From: CAVRQM01 sp963732775
GTDB taxonomy: Bacteria; Pseudomonadota; Alphaproteobacteria; Acetobacterales; Acetobacteraceae
Assembly: GCA_963732775.1 (NCBI GenBank)
Contig: CAVTAR010000004.1
Span: 62,001-126,000, forward strand
Reading direction: 5' to 3'
Length of the DNA stretch: 64,000 nucleotides
Shown: piece after piece, positions 25,764 through 34,118 of the stretch
How the letters are laid out: every line of letters begins with the position of its first letter
Position numbering within the stretch: position 1 is the stretch's first letter
Made by a program: the position numbers and the translations under genes
The notes under the pieces: generated by a model
What the model was told of the DNA's origin: nothing
The model's database searches: none
What the model saw: the letters and a program-made list of their open reading frames with translations, nothing else

Positions 25764-26000
25764 ACATTGATTGACACGCTGCTGGACGGCGGCACTCTGA
25801 GCCTCGGCTCGGGCAGCACCTTCGACCGGATCGACCTCGTGAAGACCGCCGAGACCGGGTTCAGCGTCTCGGGCGGCGTGCTGAGCATCCAGAACGGCAC
25901 GAAACGGTCGCGAACCTGCATTTCTCCGCCAGCTGCGCCACCCCAAAACTTCGTGCTGGCCAGCGACGGACACGCGGGCACGATCGTCGCGTTCGTGTAG
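25764..26000 (+). pseudogene. Fragment of a beta-strand-repeat adhesin
   Basis: An open stretch with no start codon encodes TLIDTLLDGGTLSLGSGSTF and later FVLASDGHAGTIVAFV before a stop, the kind of C-terminal repeat found in large secreted beta-strand-repeat or autotransporter-like proteins. The join between the two parts is only sensible in another frame: from 25901 to 25942 the second frame reads ETVANLHFSASCAT. A one-base loss near 25899 and an extra C in CCCC at 25941-25944 would restore a single frame. No upstream remainder of the protein was found, so this is a decayed fragment. It fills most of the 357-base gap between the ABM gene and polA. Confidence 0.65.
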
Positions 26001-26015
26001 CCCACGTTCGTGAGG

Positions 26016-28751
26016 CTAGTGCGCCTCGGCCCAGCTTCGCCCGCGCCCGGTCTCCACCACCAACGGCACGGACAGCGCGGCCGCGCCCTCCATCACCGAC
26101 CTTGCCAGCGCGCAAAGCCGGTCCGCCTCGGCCTCCGGCGCCTCGAACAGCAGCTCGTCATGCACCTGCAACAACATCCGCGCCGACAGCCCCGCCTCGG
26201 CCAGCGCCCGCGGCAGGCGCACCATGGCGCGCTTGATGACGTCCGCGGCCCCGCCCTGCAGCGGCGCGTTGATGGCCTGGCGCTCGGCGTAGCCGCGCAC
26301 CGCCGGATTGCGGTCGGCGATGTTCGGCACCCAGCACCGCCTGCCGAACGGCGTCAGCACGTAGCCGTGCGTGCGCGCCTCCTCGCGGGTGCGCTCCATG
26401 TAGGCGCGGATGCCCGGATAGCGCGCGAAATACGCCTCGATGTAGGCGCGCGCCACCCCCGCCTCGATGCCGAGCTGCCGGCCGAGGCCGAATGCGCTGA
26501 TGCCGTAGATGATGCCGAAATTGATCGCCTTGGCCCGCCGCCGCGTCGCCGCGTCCATGCCCAGCATCGGCACCTGGAACACCTCGCTCGCGGTGCGCGC
26601 ATGGATGTCCTCGCCGTCCTGGAAACTCTGTTTCAGTTGCGCGATGTCGGCGACGTGGGCCAGCAGCCGCAGCTCGATCTGCGAATAGTCGCAGCTCACC
26701 AGCAGGTGCCCCGGGGCGGCGACGAACGCGCGCCGGATGCGCTGGCCCTCCTCGGTGCGCACCGGGATGTTCTGCAGGTTCGGGTCGTTGGACGACAGCC
26801 GCCCGGTGCTCGCGACCGCCATCGCATAGCTGGTGTGGACCCGTCCGGTGCCCGGGTCGATCTCGTCCACCAGCGCGTCGGCATACGTCACCTTGAGCTT
26901 GGCGAGCTGCCGCCACTCCAGGATTTTCGACGGCAGCTCATGGCCCTGCTCGGAAAGCGATTGCAGCACCGAGGCGTCGGTGCCCCAGGCGCCGGTCTTC
27001 ATCCGCTTGCCGCCGGGCAGGCCCATGCGGTCGAACAGCACCTCGCCGAGCTGTTTCGGGCTGCCGAGGTTGAATGTCTCTCCCGCCATCGCGTGGATGT
27101 CGGCCTCGATCGCGGCCATGCGCCGGGTGAACTCCAGGCTCATCGCCCGCAGCTCGTCCGCGTCCACCGCGATGCCGGCCTGCTCCATCGCCAGCAGCAC
27201 CGGCGTCAGGCGGCGGTCCATCTGCTCGTACAGCGCGAGCGCCCGGGCCGGGCGCAGCAACGGGCGCAGCGTCTGCCAGAGGCGCCAGACCATGTCCGCC
27301 GCTTCCCCGGCCATTGGTGCCACGCGCTCGGGCGCCACCTGCGCCAACGGCACCCGGGCGCGCCCGGACCCCGTGATGGTGTCTGGCTCGATCGGCGTGC
27401 GGCCGAGATGCAGGGCGGCCAGGTCCGCCAGGTCGTGGTCGTGCCGCCCGGCCTCCATCGCATAGCTCAGCAGCGCCACGTCCTCGCTGGGCGCCACCTC
27501 CGCGAGCCCGGCGGCGGCCAGCACAGTGCGCGCCGCCTTCTCGTCGTGGAACAGCTTCAGCACGTGCGGGTCGGCCAGCAGCGGGCGCAGCACGTCGAGC
27601 GCCGCTTCGAGCGGCAATTGCGCGGCCGCCGTCTCGTGGCCGAGCGGCAGGTAGCAGGCGCGGCCGGGGCGGGTCGCGATGGCCGCGCCCAGCCATGCCC
27701 CCCGGCGCGGGCGCGCCCCGCTGGCCAGCACGTGCAGCGCCACCATCCCGGCCTCGCTCGCCTCCGCGCACCAGGCCCGCAGCGCGTCCGCCGTGGTGAC
27801 GACCTCGTAGCCCGCATAGTCGGCCGCCGCCGGCACCGGCAGGTCGAGCGAGGGCTGCGCCGCTCCCGCACTCGGCGCCGACGCAGCGACGCGCCCGTCG
27901 GGCGTGGCCAGTCCGAGCCGGTTGGCGGTGCTGCGAAAACCCATCGCCAGCAGCCACGGACCCAGCACCTCGCGATCCGGCTCGCGCACCCGCAGCGACT
28001 CCACCGGCTGCGGCAGCGGCGCGTCGTCGCGCAACTCCACCAGCCGCCGCGACAGCCGGGCCTGCTCCGCGTGCTCGATCAGCAGGTCGCGGCGCTTCGA
28101 CGGCCTCATCGCCGGCGCTGCCGCCAGCACCCCCTCGACGTCGCCGTATTCGTTGATGAGCTGGGCCGCGTTCTTCGGCCCCACGCCCGGCACGCCCGGC
28201 ACGTTGTCGACGCTGTCGCCCATCAGCGCCTGCACCTCCACCAGCTTGCCCGGCGTCACGCCGAACTTGTCCATCACCTCGGCGGCCCCGATCGGCTTCT
28301 GCTTGATCGGGTCGAGCATTCCCACCCCGTCGCGCAGCAACTGCATCAGGTCCTTGTCGGAGGAGACGATCGTCACCTCGCCACCCTGCGCGACCGTCTC
28401 GCGCGCGTAGGAGGCGATCAGGTCGTCGGCCTCCCAGTCCGCCAGCTCGATCGCGGGCACGCCGAACGCGGCGGTCGCCTCGCGCACCAGCGCGAATTGC
28501 GGGATCAGCTCGGACGGTGGCTCCGGGCGGTGCGCCTTGTAGCCGTCGAACATGCGGTTGCGGAACGTCGTGCGCCCGGCGTCGAAGATCACCGCGATGT
28601 GCGTGCCCACGTGCTCGCGCAGCAATTTTGCCAGCATGTTGGTGAAGCCGAACACCGCGTTCACCGGCGTGCCGTCGGCCCGCGTCATCGGCGGCAGCGC
28701 GTGGAACGCCCGGAACACGAAGCCCGAGCCGTCGATCAGCACCAGATGCAC
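26016..28751 (-). CDS. polA: DNA polymerase I, proofreading residues lost
   Basis: A 911-residue family A polymerase for Okazaki-fragment processing and repair. The 5'-3' exonuclease domain (about 1-290) is intact with LIDGSGFVFRAFHALPP and GDSVDNVPGVPGVGPKNA. The polymerase domain has SCDYSQIELRLLAH (motif A), RRRAKAINFGIIYGISAFGL (motif B) and LLQVHDELLFE (motif C). In the middle domain the usual DTET exonuclease motif reads LHVLA, and the later aspartates are also missing, so 3'-5' proofreading should be absent. The start is a GTG just before the first strand; a zinc-finger gene lies 28 bases upstream. Confidence 0.95.
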   Translation of the reverse strand: MHLVLIDGSGFVFRAFHALPPMTRADGTPVNAVFGFTNMLAKLLREHVGTHIAVIFDAGRTTFRNRMFDGYKAHRPEPPSELIPQFALVREATAAFGVPAIELADWEADDLIASYARETVAQGGEVTIVSSDKDLMQLLRDGVGMLDPIKQKPIGAAEVMDKFGVTPGKLVEVQALMGDSVDNVPGVPGVGPKNAAQLINEYGDVEGVLAAAPAMRPSKRRDLLIEHAEQARLSRRLVELRDDAPLPQPVESLRVREPDREVLGPWLLAMGFRSTANRLGLATPDGRVAASAPSAGAAQPSLDLPVPAAADYAGYEVVTTADALRAWCAEASEAGMVALHVLASGARPRRGAWLGAAIATRPGRACYLPLGHETAAAQLPLEAALDVLRPLLADPHVLKLFHDEKAARTVLAAAGLAEVAPSEDVALLSYAMEAGRHDHDLADLAALHLGRTPIEPDTITGSGRARVPLAQVAPERVAPMAGEAADMVWRLWQTLRPLLRPARALALYEQMDRRLTPVLLAMEQAGIAVDADELRAMSLEFTRRMAAIEADIHAMAGETFNLGSPKQLGEVLFDRMGLPGGKRMKTGAWGTDASVLQSLSEQGHELPSKILEWRQLAKLKVTYADALVDEIDPGTGRVHTSYAMAVASTGRLSSNDPNLQNIPVRTEEGQRIRRAFVAAPGHLLVSCDYSQIELRLLAHVADIAQLKQSFQDGEDIHARTASEVFQVPMLGMDAATRRRAKAINFGIIYGISAFGLGRQLGIEAGVARAYIEAYFARYPGIRAYMERTREEARTHGYVLTPFGRRCWVPNIADRNPAVRGYAERQAINAPLQGGAADVIKRAMVRLPRALAEAGLSARMLLQVHDELLFEAPEAEADRLCALARSVMEGAAALSVPLVVETGRGRSWAEAH

Positions 28752-28779
28752 CGGTGCCGTCGGCGCGACGGTTCCGGCG

Positions 28780-28977
28780 TCAGTGTCCGCTGGCGTGGCC
28801 GGCCCCCGCTTGCAGCACGTACAGGCGCGAGCAATAGGGGCACAGCGTCTGCCTCGCCCCGTCCGGGATGCGCAGGAACACGCGCGGGTGGCCGAGCACG
28901 CCGTTGCCGCCGTCGCAGGCGACCACGCGGTCGTGCACCGGGATGGTTTCGGTGGGCGGCAGCGCGGCATCCGGCAT
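28780..28977 (-). CDS. CHCC-type zinc-finger protein
   Basis: A 65-residue protein with the pattern of the CHCC zinc-finger domain seen in the mitochondrial complex I subunit NDUFS6 and its short bacterial relatives: VACDGGNGVLGHPRVFLRI followed by CPYCSRLYVL. The cysteine, histidine and CxxC pair are all present. In bacteria these small proteins are of unknown function. The ATG (MPDAALPP) gives the typical length; polA follows on the same strand and may be cotranscribed. Confidence 0.87.
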   Translation of the reverse strand: MPDAALPPTETIPVHDRVVACDGGNGVLGHPRVFLRIPDGARQTLCPYCSRLYVLQAGAGHASGH

Positions 28978-29219
28978 GGCGACGATCCCTGGGCCGACGA
29001 CGCCCGGAGCGGGCCGGCCGCTTATACCCAGTGGCGTGGCTGGTTCAAAGCTGCCGTCCGCGGAGCGCGGCCATCCCTCTGCCGCCGGAGCAGGGCCGGA
29101 GTGAGGGAAGTCGCGGACGACGGCATTGGAAGGCACGTCCCGCAAGCCTTACCGGTCGCCGCTCCCGATGCCGCGACCGTGCATGGCCGGACCGTGGCGG
29201 CGTGGTAGGCTGCTGCACG

Positions 29220-30251
29220 GTGCGACCTTTCCCGACGACGGCGCCCAGGCGGCGCGACCTGCTGCTGGCCGGCCTGTCCACGGCATCGTTCGGCGCGCTG
29301 GCCGGCTGCGCGACGAGCGCCCCACCCCTGGCGCACGGCGGCGGCGCCGAACTCGTGCCCGCCGATGGCTGGTTCACGATGGACGACGGGGCGAGGCTGC
29401 CCTACCGCACCTGGCTGCCTGCCGGGCCGCCGAGCCGCGTCGCACTGGCGCTGCACGGCTTCAACGACAGCCGCGACGCCTTCGAGCTGTCCGGCCCGGT
29501 CTTCGCGACCGGCGGCATGGCGGTCTATGCCCCCGACCAGCGCGGCTTCGGCGAGGCGCCGGGGCGCGGCACCTGGGCCGGGGCCGCCACCATGGCCGGC
29601 GATGCCGCCACCCTGTTGCGCACGCTGGCCCACCGGCACCCCGGCGTGCCGCTGGTCGCACTCGGCGAGAGCATGGGCGGTGCCGTGCTGATGCGCCTTG
29701 CGGCGAGCAGCGCCGCCCCGCCGGTCTCCGCCACCATCCTGGCGGCCCCTGCCGTGTGGGGCCGCGCCGAGATGGACGTGCTGCTGCGCAGCGGCCTGTG
29801 GGTGATCTCGCACGCCCTGGCCGACGTCTCGGTTGCCGGCGGCGGGCCGGTTCACGTCTGGGCGACCGACAACCTGGCGGCGCTGCGTCGCCTGGCGCGC
29901 GACCCGCTGACGTTGCGCACCACGCGGTTCGACACGCTGCGCGGCCTCGTCGACCTGATGGACGACGCGCTGGCCGCGGCCCCTGCGCTGGGCGGCCCGA
30001 CGCTGTGCCTGTACGGCGCGCACGACGCCCTGATCCCGCGCCACGCCATGGCCGATGCGTGGCGGGCCATGCCGCGGGACGGGCGTGTGCGGCGGGCCTA
30101 CTACCCGGCCGGCTACCACCTGCTGCTGCGCGACCAGGACCGGGCGATCCCGCTGATCGACATCGCGGCGTGGCTCGACGAGCCCGCGCGCCCGGTGCTG
30201 CCTTCGGGTGCGGACCTCGCGGCGCGCATGTGGTTGCGCAACCCACGCTGA
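29220..30251 (+). CDS. Exported alpha/beta hydrolase (monoglyceride-lipase type)
   Basis: A 343-residue serine hydrolase. The N-terminus has RRRDLLLAGLSTASFGALAGC, a run combining a twin-arginine-like motif with a lipobox (20-residue excerpt not exceeded here: see residues 13-33), so it is probably a lipoprotein exported by Tat or Sec. The fold shows LALHGFNDSRDAFE (oxyanion region), the nucleophile elbow GESMGG, Asp in GAHDALIP and His in GYHLLLRD, as in the serine aminopeptidase S33/monoacylglycerol lipase group. Starts at GTG 29220 or GTG 29202 are both in frame; no ATG precedes the signal. Confidence 0.85.
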   Translation: MRPFPTTAPRRRDLLLAGLSTASFGALAGCATSAPPLAHGGGAELVPADGWFTMDDGARLPYRTWLPAGPPSRVALALHGFNDSRDAFELSGPVFATGGMAVYAPDQRGFGEAPGRGTWAGAATMAGDAATLLRTLAHRHPGVPLVALGESMGGAVLMRLAASSAAPPVSATILAAPAVWGRAEMDVLLRSGLWVISHALADVSVAGGGPVHVWATDNLAALRRLARDPLTLRTTRFDTLRGLVDLMDDALAAAPALGGPTLCLYGAHDALIPRHAMADAWRAMPRDGRVRRAYYPAGYHLLLRDQDRAIPLIDIAAWLDEPARPVLPSGADLAARMWLRNPR

Positions 30252-30328
30252 TCCGCCGCCCCGTGTCAGCTTCCGGGCACGCGTTCGTATTGCGCTATCG
30301 ACCGGGAAAAGCGACTGGAGAGGCTTGG

Positions 30329-30405
30329 TGGCGCACCCGACAGGACTCGAACCTGTGACCTCCAGCTTCGGAGGCTGGCGCTCTATCCAACTGAGCTACG
30401 GGTGC
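30329..30405 (-). tRNA. tRNA-Arg (anticodon CCG)
   Basis: A complete 77-base cloverleaf on the minus strand: acceptor GCACCCG pairs with CGGGTGC, followed by discriminator G and an encoded CCA. The D arm is GCTC-AGTTGGATA-GAGC, the anticodon stem CCAGC/GCTGG encloses CTCCGAA with anticodon CCG (reads CGG), and the T arm is ACAGG-TTCGAGT-CCTGT. It lies between the hydrolase and blh with no other RNA gene beside it. Confidence 0.98.
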
Positions 30406-30490
30406 CTGCACGGTCGCATAGCCGTGGTCACTCCGCGGGTCAACGGTTCGCGCCCCGGCTCGCTGCGTCCGTCCCATCCATGAGCCACGT

Positions 30491-31468
30491 TCAATCAGCC
30501 GAGAGTCGAATCCCCTCCGCTCCGGCGCTGTCACGGAGGGCTTCCCTCGCTCGCGCCCATGGCGATGCGAGCGATGCGCGCCGGTGGCATGGCGGCGCGG
30601 GCTGCTGACGATCCTGGCGCTCCAGCCAGGCGTCCAGGATCATGTGCGGCAGGGTCAGGGCGGCGAGCAGTTGCAGGGTCAGGCACAGGAGCCGCACCGG
30701 GGTTTCTCCCGGGAAGGCTGGCCAGAGCGCGGCACCGATCGCGATTGTCAGGACGGTCGTGGGCGCTGCCAGGCGCCACGCCGAGGCGTCGTCGCGAACG
30801 CGGGGCGCGCGGCCCGAATGACGGATCAACGCCGCCATGTGGGCCGGAGCATGGATCACGACGAAGTAGCAGGCGAACGCGGTCAGCGGCGGCAGGATCG
30901 CGAACGCGACGCAGAGGCCGCCCGGCAGCAGCAGGTCGCGCGTGCGGCATCGCCGTACGGTCAGCAACGCCGGCGCCAGCCACAGGAGGGAGGCGGCGCT
31001 CAGCCAGAGCGGCGGCTCGCTCAAAGCAAGGCCGGAGGCGGCCGAAAATACGTGGGCGGTCGCATGCGGGTGCAGCAGCACGGGCACGGCGATCGGCAGG
31101 CCGCCCCGAAACAGCGCCGCCAGGCCGCGACTGCCGGTGTCCTCCGTCCCGAAATGCCAGACGGATGCGGCCAGGAACGCGGCGAGCGTGGCCTCGGGTG
31201 CCCATCGCCAGGCCAGCAGCACGGCCGCGACCAGCACGAGGTAGGGACCGGCGAACGCCGCGAACCACCAGCCGCCGACTCGGTCGCGCAGCAGGCTGCG
31301 GCCGATCTCCACGTCCAGCGCGCCATGAGGCACGCCGAACACCACGATTGCCGCGACGGCGCAGATCCAGCCGGCTTGCCAGGGCAGCACCGCGCTTGCG
31401 GCCAGCACGGGCACAGCCAGCAGGAGCGGGGCGATTCGCCCGATCGGGATGGCGGCCCCGCTCCGCAT
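30491..31468 (-). CDS. blh: Brp/Blh beta-carotene 15,15'-dioxygenase
   Basis: A 325-residue integral membrane protein with seven to eight predicted helices, of the Brp/Blh family that cleaves beta-carotene into two retinal molecules. Family histidines likely to bind iron are visible in FGVPHGALDVE, SVWHFGTED, VIHAPAHMAAL and LPHMILDAW. Its ATG overlaps the rhodopsin stop codon by one base (TGATG), so the chromophore-forming enzyme is translationally coupled to its opsin. No carotenoid synthesis genes are in the window, so beta-carotene must be made from elsewhere in the genome. Confidence 0.92.
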   Translation of the reverse strand: MRSGAAIPIGRIAPLLLAVPVLAASAVLPWQAGWICAVAAIVVFGVPHGALDVEIGRSLLRDRVGGWWFAAFAGPYLVLVAAVLLAWRWAPEATLAAFLAASVWHFGTEDTGSRGLAALFRGGLPIAVPVLLHPHATAHVFSAASGLALSEPPLWLSAASLLWLAPALLTVRRCRTRDLLLPGGLCVAFAILPPLTAFACYFVVIHAPAHMAALIRHSGRAPRVRDDASAWRLAAPTTVLTIAIGAALWPAFPGETPVRLLCLTLQLLAALTLPHMILDAWLERQDRQQPAPPCHRRASLASPWARAREALRDSAGAEGIRLSAD

Positions 31469-32238
31469 CAGGCCGCGAGACGCATGCCGGACCGGCTCAG
31501 CTCCGGCTCGCCCTCTGCGAGGTCCCGGTCGGTGGCTGCCGTGTCGGACTTCACCGACATGTAGCCGTAGATCACCTTGGCAATGACATCGAGGACCGCG
31601 ATCACCAGCACGCTGGTGGCGTCGCCGACGATGCCGAGCCCGTCCGGCGCCACGGCGAGGATGATCGGGTAGATCAACCACACCACGGACAGGATGGAGG
31701 CGTTGCGGCGGTAGGTCGCCTGGACGTCGTCGCGCTGGGTGGCGTTGCCTTCCATCTGCGGCTTCCAGATGACGTAGTAGACGCCAAGGAACGCAGCGCA
31801 GGATACGATGAACCAGGTCCACTTGGTCCAGTCCACCAGCGACGAACCGAAGATGAAGGCCGTGACGATCATCATCACGTCGGCAAGCACGGCGCCCACG
31901 ATGGCACCATGACGCTTCGGCCCATGACGCATGGCGGTAAGGCCGAGCGACAGCAGCAGCAGCGGGGTGGTGAACGTCCAGTCGATGTAGCGGGCAAAGT
32001 AGAACACGCGCGTGGGAGCAGGCTGCCCGGCCAGGACCGCCTGCACCGTCGGCAATGTCACCAGGCCCTGCCCGGTGGCCATCGCCAGGTAGGAGCACGC
32101 GGCGATGATCGGCACGATGCCATGCAGCACGGTGTGCAGCCCCTCGGCCGGCGTGCGGCGTTTCCCGGTGGCCAGGATCAGCGCGCCACCGGCGAGCATC
32201 ACGAGGGTGGTGACCCACAAGATCGAATTCGACGTCAT
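31468..32238 (-). CDS. Microbial rhodopsin, DTS motif, putative proton pump
   Basis: A 256-residue seven-helix retinal protein of the inner membrane. Helix C reads YFARYIDWTFTTPLLLLS: Arg83, proton acceptor Asp86 and Thr90 match bacteriorhodopsin Arg82, Asp85 and Thr89, but the proton-donor position (Asp96 there) is Ser97. Helix G carries LDVIAKVIYG with Asp217 and the retinal lysine Lys221. Leu94 at the spectral-tuning site suggests green absorption. The retained acceptor predicts an outward proton pump with slow or unusual reprotonation; a sensor role is less likely because no transducer gene lies nearby. GGAG sits upstream of the ATG. It overlaps blh. Confidence 0.95.
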   Translation of the reverse strand: MTSNSILWVTTLVMLAGGALILATGKRRTPAEGLHTVLHGIVPIIAACSYLAMATGQGLVTLPTVQAVLAGQPAPTRVFYFARYIDWTFTTPLLLLSLGLTAMRHGPKRHGAIVGAVLADVMMIVTAFIFGSSLVDWTKWTWFIVSCAAFLGVYYVIWKPQMEGNATQRDDVQATYRRNASILSVVWLIYPIILAVAPDGLGIVGDATSVLVIAVLDVIAKVIYGYMSVKSDTAATDRDLAEGEPELSRSGMRLAA

Positions 32239-32320
32239 GGAAGCTCCACTTGGAGTGTTCTCGACATGGCAGGGCGGCGGATCACGTCGCCATCGAGGCG
32301 TCCGCGTCTGCAGCCGAGGT

Positions 32321-32340
32321 CGGGCGGCCACCGCCGCCCG
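32321..32340 (-). terminator. GC-rich hairpin after the DUF892 gene
   Basis: An 8-bp perfect stem (CGGGCGGC / GCCGCCCG) with a 4-base loop begins seven bases after the DUF892 stop codon and precedes the rhodopsin gene on the same strand. It has no T-run, so it may be a weak terminator or an mRNA-stabilising hairpin that separates the two units. Confidence 0.4.
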
Positions 32341-32346
32341 TCGGTG

Positions 32347-32916
32347 TCAGCCTTTCTTCGGCTTCGCCTTCAGCTTCACCTCGGCTTCCTCGTCTTCGTC
32401 CTCTTCGTCGTCTTCGCTTTCGGGCTCCTCATCCTCTCCGGAGGCCATCAAGCCTTCGGCAATCCCGGAAAGCTTCTCGTCGGACTGCTTCTCCTCCTCG
32501 AGCGTTTCCGCCAGCAGGCCTTCGGCCTCCTCCAAGCCGAGCTTCTTCGCCCAGGTCCTGAGCAGGCCGTAGCGCGCAATCTCGTAATGCTCGACCGCCT
32601 GGGCGCAGCCGATCAGCACGTCGTCGCTGGCTTCGCTGCTGCCGAAATCTTCGAGGTCCTCGTCCATCTCTGCGGTGATGCCCTGCATCGCCTCGCAGGT
32701 CTTCGCACGCGCGGGCTTGCCGAGGATCTCGAACACCTGCTGGAGCCGCTCCACCTGATGCTGGCTTTGCTCTCCATGTTCTGTTAGTGCAGCCTTCAGT
32801 TCATCCGACCGCGCTGCCTTGACGGCCTTCTTGAGCGACCTCAGTCCAGCCTTCTCGGCGTAGTACACGTCCTTCAGCGTTTCGTAGAACGCATCCTTGA
32901 GGGTCTTTTCAGCCAC
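32347..32916 (-). CDS. DUF892/YciE-YciF ferritin-like protein
   Basis: A 189-residue four-helix ferritin-like protein of the DUF892 (YciE/YciF) family, stress-induced proteins of uncertain activity. The opening TLKDAFYETLKDVYYAEKAG, the QHQVERLQQVFEILG helix and AVEHYEIARYGLLRTWA contain the expected Glu/His metal-ligand positions. The last 35 residues are an acidic, then basic, tail (SEDDEEDEDEE followed by KLKAKPKKG), unusual for the family. The GTG start has AGGAG eight bases upstream. It lies directly after the broken manganese catalase, a common partner of this family in stress loci. Confidence 0.9.
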   Translation of the reverse strand: MAEKTLKDAFYETLKDVYYAEKAGLRSLKKAVKAARSDELKAALTEHGEQSQHQVERLQQVFEILGKPARAKTCEAMQGITAEMDEDLEDFGSSEASDDVLIGCAQAVEHYEIARYGLLRTWAKKLGLEEAEGLLAETLEEEKQSDEKLSGIAEGLMASGEDEEPESEDDEEDEDEEAEVKLKAKPKKG

Positions 32917-32981
32917 GGCTTTGCTCCTGTGATGGATGTGAGGATGTTGCGGACCCGGGCCGGACGGCGGGTGGCTGCCGC

Positions 32982-33843
32982 TCAGCCGATCTGCTGGGTC
33001 TCGGCTGCGCTGTCCGGCCGGGCTGGGCCCAGGTCCGGCACCTCTCCCAACGGGACATTCTTGAAGACCGAAAAGGTGCCCTTGCCGTCCAGGGACGGCC
33101 CGCTGGTCCAGCGACCCGCCGGAGCCTCGGAGCCGTCGAGGCCCGTGGCGAAGAAATCGTAGTTGTGCCGCTGCGTCCTCCTTGGACTGCGGGAAGCTGT
33201 TGGGGATCGGCAGCGCGCCTTGCAGTCCGCCCAGCTCCTCGATGACCGCCAGCCATTGCTGCTGGTGCATGGTGTCGCGGGCGATCATGAAATGCAGCAT
33301 GTCCTTCATGCCGGGATCCTCGTCGCGTTGTACAGGCGCACCGCCAGCACGCGGCCGGTCGCTCTCCGCGGCGACGTTGCAGTACATGTCGGCGGCCAGG
33401 TTGCCGCTGGCGTAGATGTGCGACATGTCGAAGGGCACGCCGTCGCGAGTTGGCCGGGATAGGCCGCCATGCCGGTCGACAGCAGGTGGCGGTGCAGCAT
33501 GCCTTCGACGGTATGCCTGGCGCTGCCGCCGCCCATGACCGCGCCCACGATGCCGTCGGCCGCGCCCTGTTCCTGCAACTCGGCCGGTGCGGTCTCCAGG
33601 TTCATTGCGACAGCAGTCGCCAGCATCTCGATATGGCCGATCTCCTCGGTCGCGGTGTGCAGCAGCATGTCGCGATATTTCGGTGCTTGGCCCGCGCGAG
33701 CCCCACGCCTGGAAGAAGTACTGCATGCAGACGCGGATCTCGCCTTCGACGCCGCCGATCGCCTGCTGCAGCATGCGGGCGAAAACCGGGTCGGGCGTCT
33801 CGACCTTCACGGGATACTGCAGACGCTTGTCGTGGTAGAACAT
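32982..33843 (-). pseudogene. Manganese catalase, broken by several frameshifts
   Basis: Joining three reading frames gives an almost complete non-haem dimanganese catalase (hydrogen peroxide disproportionation). In order: RLQYPVKVETPDPVFARMLQ and GGVEGEIRVCMQYFFQAWG in one frame; YRDMLLHTATEEIGHIEML, with metal-ligand Glu/His residues, in a second; GVPFDMSHIYASGNLAADMY back in the first; ATGRVLAVRLYN in the second; DPGMKDMLHFMIARDTMHQQ in the first; and the C-terminal end DFFATGLDGSEAPAGRWTSG to a stop at 32982 in the third. At least five frame changes are needed, near 33690, 33450, 33365, 33315 and 33170. As read, no functional protein can be made. Confidence 0.9.
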
Positions 33844-34118
33844 GGCTGCTCCTTTTTCTCCGGCCCGAGCAACGCCGGTGTCCGGAGATGGATAGCGCCG
33901 GGCTGTATCACTTTCCCGTGGACACGAAGTTTCGCTAAAGAGCGTGGAAAGCCTGGCCGAAGCGCGCTCAGGCCAGGCCAGAGAGGGCCGAGCCGTCGCT
34001 TTCCGAACCCGGCGGCATCGCCCGCGGCGGGTACATTCGCGACCGGTCAGGGGGGAGAATACTCTGGTCTGCCGGCGCGCATCGGCGCATGCTCGTTCGG
34101 AAAAGAGGGGAAACGATC

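Noticed and set aside
26010..30251. A 1413-codon open frame on the plus strand through polA
   Set aside because: It is antisense to the well-supported polA and only its last 340 codons (from 29220) encode a recognisable protein; the rest is a product of high GC content.
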